Shown: one piece after another, positions 22,552 to 33,945 of the stretch
How the letters are laid out: each line of letters opens with the position of its first letter
How positions within the stretch are numbered: position 1 is the stretch's first letter
Origin: Gentiana macrophylla
Taxonomy: Eukaryota > Streptophyta > Magnoliopsida > Gentianales > Gentianaceae
Direction: 5' to 3'
Assembly: GCA_026214975.1 (NCBI GenBank)
Contig: CM047810.1
Location: forward strand, 34,758,498 to 34,822,497
DNA: 64,000 nt
Notes under the pieces: model-generated
What the model was told of the DNA's origin: nothing
What the model saw: only the letters and a program-made list of their open reading frames with translations
Database searches by the model: none
Position numbers and translations under genes: made by a program

Positions 22552-23264
22552 TATGAATTAAAACACGGATTTGGCATATACAGTACATACCTTCAAAGCG
22601 TGCGGAAAACCATATAAAGTATATCCGATCGGGGGATTTTTGAAAGAATCCCTCATGTCCCTCCTCCAAACATAAACATTGGCTTCATAAGAAGCGTTTC
22701 CCCATGGATACTTATTGAAAGCATCCAAATCCTCAACCAACTTAAAGATCCACCAACCCACGCACATCTCTCTTCCGATCCCCACACAACGTGCGCCAAT
22801 ATAACGATCAAGCCAAAGCATAGCGGTCATTAGGATCCTTAATGCGATTAAACTTTGCCCACACATCCTTCTATACACTTTCGATAAGTTTTAAAATACT
22901 TATTAACTAATCTAGACTCTTTTCCTACCCGCTTTATCGACATTGCTACCGTCGCCAACCAAGAGACCACTAACGGCGCAAATTCTTACTACACTAAATC
23001 GTATTTTTGGCTCCGACTTTGAACCAAAAAACATTGGCATCTACATTCCATGGACTCGCCAACCTCATTAACAACTGATGTATTATCATGTTGGCTTGCA
23101 TATCCTTCAAATGGATTAATTGTCCAAAACAAATTGCTCCAACATTTCTTTGTGCTTGTCGTTAAGCTTTTCATAAACTTCAATTGTTTTACCAATTGAA
23201 CATCGGGAACAACTTCACATTTTGCTGACCTTTCTTCTTCGCTAAGTGCATAAATCAACGACAT
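22284..23264 (-). pseudogene. DUF1985-like transposon gene (Ulp1-type MULE passenger), 5' exons
   Basis: The minus strand begins with an ATG at 23264 (MSLIYALSEEERSAKCEV). A second exon, about 22880-22591, reads MCVGWWIFKLVEDLDAFNKY then PWGNASYEANVY and IGYTLYGFPHALK, and stops at a GT donor. A third exon, 22425-22284, resumes VWALEAIPSLRKFAEIVDLK. The combination YPWG, then GFP-AL--WA-EAIP, is the signature of DUF1985, a domain found in plant proteins that also carry an Ulp1 SUMO-protease domain and are spread by Mutator-like elements. I see no Ulp1 catalytic region here. The intron 22426-22590 contains a long (TA)n tract. Confidence 0.6.
22487..22547. repeat. (TA)n microsatellite, about 30 units
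   Basis: About 61 nt of uninterrupted TA repeats inside the intron of the DUF1985-like gene. The apparent IYIYIY open frame across it is an artefact of the repeat. Confidence 0.97.
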
Positions 23265-23852
23265 TTTTTCAACTTATCTATAACCAACAAAATAAGAAAT
23301 TTCAATTCAATCGAATTAAAGAACAAATGAATGTGAATACAGTTGAAACAAATAAGAAATTTCAATTCAACGCCAACAACTAATAACACATCACCGGCAT
23401 TGTTTGAGCTAAAAAATGATTCAACACCACAAAATTTAATTAATCACATCCCAAGATCATACATGCACACCACAAAATTTAACTAATCGCATCCCAAAAT
23501 CATACATGCACATAAATATGCGTGATTTATAACCCACCAACAAAATCATACCTTTTGGAGATTCGCTCGAATGTTCCAGTTGGCTCCTTCAAGTTTTTGT
23601 TGATCAGCTTCCGGTTGGAGAATAGAGAATGTTGATACAAATTGTTGATCACAAGTTCGAGTCTGTGTTCTTGCGGTGAATTTGGAAAGAATTGGAGGGT
23701 GAATTTGGGAGCTCGCAGTAGTTTAATCGAAGGGGCCAGAATTTGGGGAATTTTGTTAATATAATTAGGGATTTTGGGATAATAGATGAAGGGAATTCGA
23801 TGGGGGTATTTCTGTCAAAGCAAGGTTTTATAAGGTTTTCCCCTTTTTTCCT
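23265..23852. other. 5' flank of the DUF1985-like gene
   Basis: No coding signal. 23400-23510 holds a short direct duplication (CACCACAAAATTTAA ... CAT(C)CCAA(G/A)ATCATACATG). May include the promoter of the transposon gene. Confidence 0.4.
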
Positions 23853-24180
23853 TTTTTTTTGGTTAAATGTAAATATACATTAAACCAAGGTATGCAAACT
23901 ACAAGAGCTACATCTAGACAAAAAGAGCTAGTCTAGTATCACAAAATGTTGAGAAGAGGTTAGATTTGTTGATTTCAAGCGACATAAGACCCACGAGGTT
24001 ATATGCTACAAGAAACAACAACCATTAAACCCTATCAACACTCAAAAGCTGCAAAAATAGGGTCATATGAGAGCATAGCTCACAGAGCCTATCCACTTGG
24101 TGTGTAGAGAAAGAAAATTATCTCAAACGACCACCAACAACTACCAAAAGATAACACAAAAGAAGTACAAAACCCTAACA

Positions 24181-27100
24181 TCATGGTGCAAAAGTGTACA
24201 ATGGAAAAGCAGCTTGCATTATGTAGTAGATGTGAATCTTAATACAATGCAAAATATCAGGTATCTTCATCAGAATGCCTTCAAATCTCCTCTTGTTCCT
24301 CATATGCCAAAGCCAATACACAACCACGAGAGGCGAAGCGATTCGGCCACATTCCCAAAAAAGTACCCCTGCACTTCTGCCTATCCATCTCACGAGAACT
24401 AACCAAAGTCTCGACCTCTCTACGATGCCAAGCCATAATCGATTTTCCCCAAACCATACAAGAAATAGGGCCTTTGGAAAAGCAGGATGGGAGGCAATTC
24501 ATTAACCAAACCACAAAGGGAGCAAGTCTTATCATCAAAGAACAACCTATCTGTAGTAAGTAAAGAGTTCTTCAAGGCCATCCACAACATAAAACAATGT
24601 TTAGGTGTAGCTCTAGGGTTCCAAACTGTCCTACACCACCAAACATTATTCTCTTTACTCCTGAAGAAGTCATAAGCAAGCCTAGGCTTTAGAAAATTGC
24701 CTCTGAGACCAAGGCGCAACAAAGTCACGCGACATCAGTAGAACCAGTGGCATCCAAAATCTTATCTCTGATTCTAAACAGAGCTTTGATCAAAGTGAAT
24801 CCCCCGTGCTTGTCTTGATAATCCCAAATATCAATGTTCTTGAGATACTCTTCAGCGATCCATTTCACCCAAAGCGATCCTTTTTGCATTGAAAGTTCCA
24901 CGAGTTACGCAAAGAAGTGCCAAATTCAAGCATCCAGCGAAAAATCCCCCAGGCCACCTTGACTTTAGGAACACAAACCTCATCCCAACTACCAAGGATT
25001 TCTAAAGGAGTCACAAGGGATCATAATGACCAACATTCAATCTAACAGCACATAAAGGAATACCAAGGTATCTTATAGGAAACGCTCCTTCCTTTAAACC
25101 AGTAATATCAAACAAATCAGCCTTATTATCCTCCCTTAAACCAGCACAGAACATTTCAGATTTGAAAAGATTAGCAGCCAAACCAGAGCAATCACCAAAA
25201 GAAGTTAAACAACTCATCAGAAGGGTAACATATATGGGATCACCTCTAGCAAACAACATTAAATCATCAGCAAAAGCAAGATGGTTTATCTTGATTTTGA
25301 CATCCAGCATGAAAGTTAAACTCAGAACCCTACTTTGAGAATCCTAAGCATTACGGAGAAATACTCATACCAATAAAAAAGCGAAAGGGTGACAAAGGAT
25401 CACCTTGTCTCAAGCCTCTTTTTCCAGGAAGAAACCTTTCATCTCACCATTAATAGACAAAGAATAAAGCGGTAGTAAACACGGCATTAGCCAACTTAAC
25501 AAACACATGCGGAAAACCAAAGCCCTCAAAAGCGACCTCTAAAAAAGATTAGTGGAGAGAACCAAAGGCTTTCTTGATATCCACCTTAATCAAGCATCTA
25601 GGGGGACCTCTCTTAACTCCATAATGTCTGATCAGCTCCTGGCAAAGGAATATGTTATCTGACATAGCCTACCATCAACAAAACACATGCGAGAGCAACA
25701 TCAATAAGATCGGGAAAGCGGGTAGATAGTCGATAGCCAAAATCTTGGAAATCACTTTATAAGTTACATTGAAGCGGGATATAGGCCTATAATCACCTGT
25801 GAGTAGAAGCATGAGTAGATTTAGGAATCAATGCAATGTGACATGATTGATCTGTTTTAACAAAGCATTATTTTGGAAAAACTCGACATTGCATTAGTGA
25901 AGTCTTCACTACAATATCCTAAGATTTTTTGAAGAATCAGCGGAAAAACCATACGGTCACGGGGATTTATCATCGAGAAAAGAAAACAAGGCATCCTTGA
26001 TTTCAACGGCGATAACATCTCTCAAAAGAGTATCAAAAGCGACAATAGGAACCTTAGGGCGGCATTGACAACATCTTCATTAACGAGGCAATGAAGCACT
26101 GTGTACCTAAAAGATCGAGAATAAAATTCTACAAAAGAATCTCCCACTTGTTTATATGAAGTGGTAAAAGAACCATCGACAAGCTTGATAGAGGAAATAT
26201 GCCTCCTGGCATTATTCCTTTTAACCAAAAAGTGAAAGAATTTTGACCCGCATCCTTTGATCTTCATATAAACCCCTTTAGCTTTACGAGATAAAAGGAA
26301 GCTTCAGTGACTTCCAAACCAATACAAACCTTCTTACGGTCCAAAATCGAGAAGCTAACAAATCAGTGGGGCCCAAATTATCTGAGGCTGTAAGCTACCA
26401 AGCAAATTCTCAAGCGATTCGGACTACCATAAATGTGAGCATAATGCTTCTTGTTCAAGACTTTGAGGGGTTGTTTAAGTCTTTTAAGCCTTATACACAA
26501 TTGATACATAGCAGTACCAGCAATCTCTGGCCTCCAGCTCTGTTCCAAAGTATCATTGTAACTCTCATGTTGCAAACACATGTTAAAGAACTTGAAGGGC
26601 TTCTTTCTGGCCAAAGAATCAGTAGATATGGTAATTCTACATGGAGAGTGATCAGAATGAAGTCCAGGAGGTTCAAAAAAAGCCAAAGCATCCAAATTCC
26701 AGTCATACCAAGAAGCATTAACCAAAACTCTTTCAATCCTTGTAAAAACACCAGTAGAATTCCAAGTGAAGAACTCACCAGAGGAGTTCAAATCAGAAAG
26801 ATTAGCATCCCGACAACAGTCAACACCATCCTGCATTTCATACTCAGTAGGTACAATCCCATTCATCTTATCTTCAACAGAAAGAACAGCATTAAAATCC
26901 CCCAAAACCATCCAGGGCAAAGTGGAACAGACACTAAGTTCCCTGATTCTGTCCCACATGGACCTTCTATCTCCAATAGTGTGCAAACCATAGAAAAAGG
27001 TGACCAGAAAACAATCTCTAGAGACTAAAATCCTCACCTTGGAATGTATCCATTGAACATCCACCTCCAAGACCTCCACCTCCAGAAAAGTAGGATCCCA

Positions 27101-27312
27101 GATCACTAAAATCCTCTTTCTAATATGTACAGCAAAATTATCCACGTACTTCCAAGAAGGAACTTTCTTGCATAAGAAGTGATCAAAACTTTTTGAGACA
27201 GCTTTGTCTCAAGGATTCCAAATAAGGTAATGTGATGCTGTCTAAGAAAGTTGACAACAACAGATTGTTTAAAAGCCTTATTGAACCCTCTAACATTCCA
27301 AAACCCTATCAT
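24181..27312 (-). pseudogene. LINE ORF2 (endonuclease - reverse transcriptase - zf-RVT)
   Basis: Would nick target DNA and copy the LINE RNA. It starts at an ATG at 27312 (MIGFWNVRGFNKAFKQ). The endonuclease domain continues in a shifted frame to about 26378, with the motifs VLGDFNAVLS and LHSDHSPCRI. A spacer follows (KFFHFLVKRNNARRHI, about 26250). The RT domain, about 25950-25010, shows SDNIFLCQELIRHYGV, GDPLSPFLFVLVMEYFSV and the catalytic box HLAFADDLMLFARG near 25280. The zf-RVT region, 24660-24400, has WMALKNSLLTTDRLF and CSLC. The C-terminus (24393-24181) reads VVVYWLWHMRNKRRFEG. At least five frame shifts and several stops inactivate it. Confidence 0.88.
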
Positions 27313-29206
27313 TTTTGCCTACCTAGAGGTGATCTACCTCTTGAGACATCTTCAGGGAAGTTTTTATCATTTCCAGAAACACCAGAAGTGTTATGCCTGT
27401 TGTTTTTCTTTTTCTTCTTAGCTTTCTTAGAACCAGAAGCAGCAGTTCCACCCTTATTTACCAGATCATCTTCTTCAACCTCATCTGCCCAAATTCTATT
27501 CTTGTCAGGAGACAACACATCAAAAGCATTAGCAATAGGAGTAGCTGGTTTATCAACATCTTTCCCATTATTACTAGAGGCCACATTCTTTCCTTTATCA
27601 AGATTTGAAGATGTAGCACCAGAGGATAGGACAACACCTGCACCATGAGCCATATTAACAGTATGAGCCTTATCAATTTTACCATCATCTTCAAGAATAA
27701 TCACTTTCTTCTTCTTTGGGGGGTTAGGTTTGGAAACACCAGGTTTTTTTTACCTTTCCACATACAAAGTAGGAACTTCAGCCTTAGAATCATCATGGCC
27801 ATCTTCATTATGCCCTAGCTTGTTACATTTGGTACAGAACTTGGGCCTTTCCTCATATAAAACAGGCTGCATTAAGACCTTTCCATCATGCAAAGTAATT
27901 GGAATAACAGAAGGCAACTCCATCTTTAAATCAATTTCCACAAGACATCTTGCAAAACCCAAAACCTTCCTGGAAGCAGTGACTTTATCAGTATACTGAG
28001 GACTCCCAAGAAAAGAACATATCTTACTCAATGCTCTATCATTCCAAAGCCTTAGTGGAAGATTTGGCAGCTGAATCCAGACTGGAACCACAGTACAAGC
28101 ATCTTTACTAAAATTGAACATAACATGCATCTTTTTTAACAGCAAAGGCTTTCCAAAAGCATAGAAAGGACCAGCCTGCAGTACCTCATTAAGGCCAGAT
28201 TCTTGCTCAAACAAGAACACTATCCACCCAGAATTGTGGTAATGATATCTGCACTTCCTTGGCCAAGCATTCACAATCTTTTGAACAGCATCTCTTCCAG
28301 GAAATTTAGATGGAAAGATGCCAATCAAACTCAGTTTCTCCATTGTATCATCATTTAAATCCTCCTCCTCCAGAAACACAGTATCTTGACTGACACAATC
28401 AACATGATCTGTCAAAAGAACAACATCATCTGAAGGTTCCCTATTTTTCTTAACCATTTGTACCCAGGAGGAAACCTCATCCACAGCTTTAGCAACATTA
28501 TTCCCCAAAAAATCTCCAGAGGGAGCATCAGTGTGATTAGCACCAGAAGCATTATCATTTTCCTTACTTGCAATAGAACCAGGATCCACCTCTGGTGAGT
28601 CCCCTGTTACTATCACACCAACAGTCTAAAGTAGCGATAGCACCATCGGTAACAAGTCCTACTGGCGAAGAACCAGGTTCAACGGATGCAAGAACATGCC
28701 CAGCAGTGCATTGACACTCTCAATTGTCCTTTCAGACACACCACCAATCTTTAAACTATCAATTGAAGCATCATCAAACTGTTTTTCAACTTCTAACAAC
28801 TCTGAAAGAGTAGCAGTACCTGCCAAATCTCCATCGGGCAAGACAAACTTCTTTTTAGGAATGGTATCAGCAGGTGTAACTAACCTCCCAGATTTCAACC
28901 TCATTCCTCATAAACTCTAGGATTACAACATTTAGAAGCAGGTTCCTTCACTTCCACCATTACTGGATTATCAACTACACCAACAACTCCAGGTGTAAGT
29001 TCGACATCGATTAAATTTGCTTAAAGCAGGGGATCAATCAATGGTAGCTTTTCCACTGTATTCTGAACTTCAATTGGAGCTGCAGGAAGAGCAACAATGG
29101 CTTTAGGAGCTGCTGCAACCTGTGAATCACTAGAAGTCTCAGCTTCATCAGCATCCGATTCATGAACAGTGCAATCTTCATTATTTTTCTTATATTTGCG
29201 AGCCAT
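27309..29206 (-). pseudogene. LINE ORF1 (DUF4283 / RNA-binding protein)
   Basis: Would package the LINE RNA. It starts at an ATG at 29206 (MARKYKKNNEDCTVHESDAD); frame breaks occur near 29020 and 28640. The middle part (28616-27750) holds a DUF4283 domain (ESGLNEVLQAGPFYAFGKPL, then VPVWIQLPNLPLRLWNDRAL). A knuckle follows, reading CTKCNKLGHNEDGH, so the last ligand is His instead of the usual Cys. After a break near 27750 the last 131 codons (from 27704) are low-complexity with a lysine run and end VSRGRSPLGRQK. The stop TGA (27311-27309) overlaps the ORF2 start. Probably non-functional because of the frame breaks. Confidence 0.8.
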
Positions 29207-29300
29207 GGCTCAAAACAGAGGCTGTAAATTCAGAAAAGAGAAAGAAAGGTAACAAGAAAGCAAATCGAGCAAGAAACAAGAGCTAAAAAACAATTTGAAG

Positions 29301-29617
29301 AAAGGATTTGGCAAGCTCATTCTTGAAGGAGAAGGGTCGGTGAGAGAAAACATCTCTCTAGAAAACCACAAAGTTCATAAGCTTAAACGTGATATTCCCC
29401 TTATATTATTTTATCCCTATTTTAGGGATATGACAACTTATAGGGACTCTGCTATGAATGCCCTAGCAAGCGACTAAGTGAAGCGCATATAGTCTACTAT
29501 CCTTAAAATGAAGATAAAAAATAGAGTTTTCTGCTAAAATAAACACAGCAGAGAGAGACTTATCCTATTTATTTTTAGGGATATGAGCGATCTTGTCCTC
29601 ACTTGTGGGATGCATTT
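29301..29617. other. Non-coding flank of the LINE
   Basis: No coding signal. It contains TTATTTTATCCCTATTTTAG near 29405, which resembles, inverted, the right end of the MITE-like repeat at 29618-29880; this stretch may be part of the same element. Confidence 0.4.
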
Positions 29618-29880
29618 ATTCATCTGCCCTAAACATATTTAATTATTAAAAATTATAGGGATAGGGATAGTGATGCTGCTGGAGTGAAATAATAAATATT
29701 TAATGTGTATAAATAAGGTTGTGAGGTAGAATATGTATTATTTAATATTATTTGAAATGTTATATGGATAAGGATATGGATGTTGTTGTGGAGGTTTTTG
29801 AATTGAGATGTTGTAAAATAGGGATATGTATTATTTTATATTATTTTAGGGATAAAATTTTGGCAAACTCTCTTTGGAGT
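29618..29880 (+). mobile_element. Dispersed MITE-like repeat, copy 2
   Basis: Aligns with the reverse complement of 5480-5765 over about 260 nt, at an estimated 70-75 percent by eye. It is non-coding and AT-rich. ATTATTTTATATTATTTTAG near its right end recurs inverted near 29405, so the full element may run from about 29395 to 29900 with terminal inverted repeats. Confidence 0.6.
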
Positions 29881-30564
29881 GCCTTACCCACCAAAACCTA
29901 CCCTATCCATTTACTCTACCGTCCTTACCCGTTCATTCATGCATCCATAATACCCAACCTTACCCTACCCACGGCCCATCCTTCTCTATCTCTCTCTCTC
30001 CACCCCATCTTATCATTCACTAACCACCACCCGATCTACTTATCCCTACCTTACCCCACCACATACCCAACTTCACCCTCTCCTTACCCCACCTCACCAC
30101 CCAACCCCACTTTATTCATACCCACCTCTCACGTGTTTTATCTTTTCCATAAAGTTTTGGAAGTAATGAAAATGATAATTTTGTAATAAAATTTCATTTA
30201 ATTTTATTGCATTACTTAGTAACTATACACAAACAATGGAGTTGAATGAAAAATCATTCCATTACTGAACATTCCTATCGAAAGAAGCATGCTATTATGA
30301 TCGGGTTGAAATCATTTGTCTAATATTGGTGTCAATTCGATGTATAGAATAAAAGCTAAATCGTTTTAATTGTGTGTTTTATTTTTGACAAAATTTAAGA
30401 AAAACAAAAATAAAACTAAAAAACAAAACAGCATATGAAGCGGCGTAGCTTTTTCTTAGAACACCAAAATTAAACACTAATATTGGACGGTGATCAAGGT
30501 CTCGAACCCATTGGTAGGAAAATTGGTAAATCGGGCCACGCTGCAGGTGTTAGTTTTGAGTCAA
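29881..30564. other. Pyrimidine-rich then AT-rich non-coding
   Basis: 29881-30130 is C/T-rich (many ACCC and CTCTC runs), giving spurious Pro/Ser/Leu-rich frames. 30130-30560 is AT-rich with no gene. Confidence 0.5.
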
Positions 30565-30822
30565 ACTTTTACGACATTTTTTCAGATTCGCGCGTCAAAT
30601 ATAGATAAAGCGTCACAATATTCATTTTTTCCGTGAAAATTCACTCACTGATAAAAAAGGCGGAATCCGCCGAATTTTGGGACGGGCGTCCAAAATTACA
30701 GAGCGATTTTTGATGAAGTGAATTTTGGCGGAAAGAATAAATATTGTGACGTTTATCTATATTTGGATCTGCAATAAATCTAAATTTTAGGCAGAACGCT
30801 GAAAAAAATGTCGAGAAAAGTC
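30565..30822. mobile_element. Foldback MITE with long imperfect inverted repeats
   Basis: ACGACATTTTTTCAG ... CAAATATAGATAAAGCGTCA ... CACAATATTCATT on the left (30570-30640) is mirrored on the right (30725-30822) by AATAAATATTGTGACGTTTA ... CTGAAAAAAATGTCGAGAAA. Arms are about 85-100 nt, with 22 extra nt in the right arm, and a 70-nt loop. It ends about 170 nt upstream of the PPR start, in that gene's promoter or 5' UTR. Confidence 0.8.
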
Positions 30823-30989
30823 TTTACCTGAAACGAAATATCACACCTTAAAGTGACCTCATTTACCAAATTTCCCATTGTGAGATGTGCGTACGCCACT
30901 CGTCACCGTTGGTATACACCTTTGGCTTGAAAAACAGAGTGACCACCAGACTTCACCGTCGACTATGCTCGGCGCGGCCTTGCTCTTTG

Positions 30990-33687
30990 ATGGCGGCCGT
31001 TATCCACCCCACCACCTTCATTACAGCTTCCTCACCATCTCTTTTCTCTTGTCATTTTTCAAAACCAGTATCTTCACATATCTCTGCTTTTCTTTCTCCC
31101 GCAAACCAGAATCCCAATCCCAATCCCAAACTCCACCACCTTCCTCTCGTCCCACAATCCCCCTTAAAGCCTTCAATTTCCTCCTCACCTTCTAAACCCT
31201 TTTTCCCTTCAAACCCTTTCGAAAACCCCGGCGGCGACGACGACCGTGAGCTACATAATGCGACTGATTTCTCTTACTTACTTCATCTCTCAGTCCGTTA
31301 CGGAGACTCTGAGCTCGCTAGAGCTATTCATGCTTCAATTCTCAAGCTTGAAGGGTCCACTTACACTTCAACGCACTTCTTGTTGCTTACCTTAAACTTG
31401 GCCGTCTTACTTATGCCTCCCGGTTTTCCGCAGCATTTTGGTGCCTGATGTTGTGTCCTACACTGCAATGATTTCGGGTTTGGCTAAGTCGAATCGTGAG
31501 AGGAAGCTATTGAGCTTTTCTGTGGAATGAGAGACTCTGGTGTTGAGCCGAATGAGTACACTCTTGTTGCTTTGCTGACCGCTTGTATTAGTTTACACGA
31601 GCTAGAGCTGGGTTTCCAAGTTCAGGGTTTTGCTGTCAAATCGGGGTTTTGGAGTGTACTTATGTAGTGAATGCTCTTATGGCTTTGTACAGTAAGTGTG
31701 GTTGTTTGGATAATGTAATTGAGTTGTTCAATGAAATGCCCGTGAGGGATATTGCTTCTTGGAACACGGTGATTTCCAGTTTGGTCAAGGAGCATAAGTA
31801 TGATGAAGCATTTGAATATTTTTATGATTTGGTGAGAATCAATTGTCTTAGAGTCGATTATTTTAATCTTTATAGTATTTTATATGCGTGTTCTGCTTCT
31901 CTGAGGTTGAAACAAGGCAGGGAACTTCACGCATTTGCAATTAGGATTGGGTATGGAGGCCATTTGAGTGTAAACAATGCTCTTATTGGGTTATACAGGA
32001 AGTGTGGGACTGTGGAAGATGTCGTGAATTCGTTTGGCCAGATGCCTAGGAAAGATGTTATCACTTTAACGGAGATGATAACAGCTTTCATGGAGTTTGG
32101 ACTTGTTGATTTGGCAGTAGAGACATTTGACAGGTTGTCTGAGAAGAACACTGTATCGTTTAATGCCCTTTTAGCTGGATATTGTCAAAATGGTATGGGT
32201 TGGAACGCTTTGTGCCTATTCTGTAAAATGGTTGAAGAGGGTATAGAGTTGAGTGAATTCACTTTGAGTACCACTTTGAAGGCATGTGCCTTGCTAATGG
32301 AAAAAAAGACCAGCGAACAGATTCATGGATTTGTTCTAAAATTTGGTTATGGGGTCAATGAGCAAATTGAATCAGCATTACTTGAGATGTGCACATGGTG
32401 TGGGAGAATGGCTGATGCTAAGAAGATGTTCCTCAGGTGGCCAATAAATCAAGACAAATCCATTGCTTTGACATCATTGGTTGGTGGATATGCTCGAATC
32501 GGGAAGCTAGATTCAGCAATCTCCCTCTTTTCTGCAGGACGATCAGAAGGATCATTGATCATTGATGAAGTAGCGTCAACATCTATTCTTGGTCTCTGTG
32601 GGTCTCTAGGGTTCCAAAATTTCGGGAGCAAATGCACTGTTATTCAATCAAAAGGGCTATGAAGCTGATATTAGGTTAGGGAATGCAACAATCAATATGT
32701 ACTCCAAATGTGGTCATCTAAATGATGCAGTTAAAGTCTTTGATGTTATTTCATGCCATGACATAGCTTCATGGAACAGCTTGTTGGATGCCTATGTCTT
32801 TCATAGGCAAGGTGATGAGGCGTTGGCTATATGGGCAAAGATGGAAAAACTAAGAATAAAACCTGATTCTATTACCTGTCTTTACATAATTTCAGCTTAC
32901 AAATACACCAGTTCGAATTTAGTATGTCTGTGCCGTGAATTCCTTGACTCAATGGAGTCAACTTATGCCATTAAACCGACTTCTGAGCACTACACACGAT
33001 TGGTAAGAGTTTTAGGCAAGTGGGGTCTGCTTGAAGAAGCCGAGGAAACAGTTCGCCAGATGCCTTTAGCTCCTAACGCCCTTGTTTGGCATGCATTGCT
33101 TGATGGATGTAGAGTACATGGGAATGCCATTGTTGGAAAAAGAGTCATGAAAGAAATCATGTCAATCGAGCCACATGATCCGTTCACTTTCATACTTAAG
33201 TCAAATCTTTTTTCAGCATCTGGAAGATGGCATTGCTCTGATATCCTCAGAGAGGAAATGAGGAAGAAAGGTTTCCGAAAGCTACCTAGCCAAAGCTGGA
33301 TTATACATCAGAACAAGATACATTCTTTCTTTGCAAGAGACCAATTACACCCAGAAAGCAAAGACATGTATAGCGGACTGCGAATTTTAATCATGGAGTG
33401 CTTAAAAGCTGGGTATGAACCTGATACAAGCTTCGTCCTTCATGAGGTGGAGGAGTATCAAAAGAAGGAGTTTCTGTTTTACCACAGTGCAAAGCTAGCT
33501 GCCACATACGGACTTTTGAAAGCTAAGCCAGGAATCCAGTGCGTATCATTAAAAACATCCTTCTTTGTGGAGACTGCCATTCATTTTCAAGCATGTTTCA
33601 GTTGTTACCAAAAGGGAGATACATGTAAGAGATTCTTCAGGTTTCCATTGTTTTTCAAATGGCTTATGCTCATGCAATGATCATTGA
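30990..33687 (+). CDS. EMB175: DYW-class pentatricopeptide repeat protein (At5g03800/EMB175-like), frame-broken
   Basis: Sequence-specific RNA-binding protein of plastids or mitochondria; PLS-DYW proteins usually act in organelle RNA editing or processing. The chosen ATG (30990, MAAVIHPTTFITASSPSLFS) begins a Ser/Pro-rich, targeting-peptide-like N-terminus. An earlier in-frame ATG at 30885 would add 35 residues. Single exon. PPR units run from about residue 95 (FSYLLHLSVRYGDSELARAI) through YSKCGCLDNVIELFNEMPVR, DIASWNTVISSLVKEHKYDE and MYSKCGHLNDAVKVFD. Then come E/E+ motifs (SWIIHQNKIHSFFARDQLHP) and the DYW domain (HSAKLAATYG, CGDCH and, in a shifted frame, RDSSGFHCFSNGLCSCNDH). About seven 1-nt deletions break the frame, near 31360, 31425, 31500, 31650, 32620, 32650 and 33590, mostly in homopolymers. 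The end reads CSCNDH with no final W. I recognised the ortholog from memory. Confidence 0.88.
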
Positions 33688-33901
33688 TGTTCTTCACGTT
33701 TCAATCCTTTTATTTAGTACTTTTCACTAGTGCAGTATAGGAAACTTGTGAAATACATGATATTGAGTTTTTCTAGTATACAAGATCTTGTTTCTTTTTT
33801 GAGAGCTCTTTTAGATATTAGTATCTCTGTTGTAAGAGTATAGATTTATATGTTATGTTGCATAAGCATTTTTGCAGTAGGAGAAAAACCCTTTCAAGAA
33901 A

Positions 33902-33907
33902 AATAAA
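33902..33907 (+). terminator. Candidate poly(A) signal AATAAA for the PPR gene
   Basis: AATAAA about 215 nt after the PPR stop. It lies only 33 nt from the opposite-strand AATAAA of the convergent gene. Confidence 0.5.
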
Positions 33908-33939
33908 ATCTTGAAACTAAACAAATGAAAAGAATCGAA

Positions 33940-33945
33940 TTTATT
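33940..33945 (-). terminator. Candidate poly(A) signal AATAAA for the beta-galactosidase gene
   Basis: TTTATT on the plus strand reads AATAAA on the minus strand, about 136 nt after the beta-galactosidase stop. Confidence 0.5.

Larger units (their letters stand above)
23853..29300 (-). mobile_element. L1-type LINE, near full length, inactivated
   Basis: A 5.4-kb non-LTR retrotransposon on the minus strand. A 5' leader of about 100 nt precedes ORF1 (29206-27309), which overlaps ORF2 (27312-24181) by four bases. A 3' UTR of about 320 nt ends in a poly(A) (T's on the plus strand, about 23853-23864). The domain order (DUF4283, knuckle; endonuclease, reverse transcriptase, zf-RVT) is that of plant L1 elements. 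The frames are interrupted by indels, so the copy is inactive. The only hint of a target duplication is TTCCCCTT (left about 23837, right about 29394), too short to be sure of. Confidence 0.9.

Noticed and set aside
22412..22669. Open frame encoding IYIYIY repeats
   Set aside because: It crosses the (TA)n microsatellite inside an intron and fuses two real exons by chance.
26366..27028. 220-codon plus-strand frame
   Set aside because: It lies antisense to the LINE endonuclease domain, which has clear GDFN and SDH motifs.
27232..27648. 138-codon plus-strand frame
   Set aside because: Antisense of LINE ORF1's C-terminal low-complexity region.
29752..30186. 144-codon frame rich in Pro, Ser, Leu and Thr
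   Set aside because: It comes from C/T-rich low-complexity DNA partly inside a MITE-like repeat and has no family signature.
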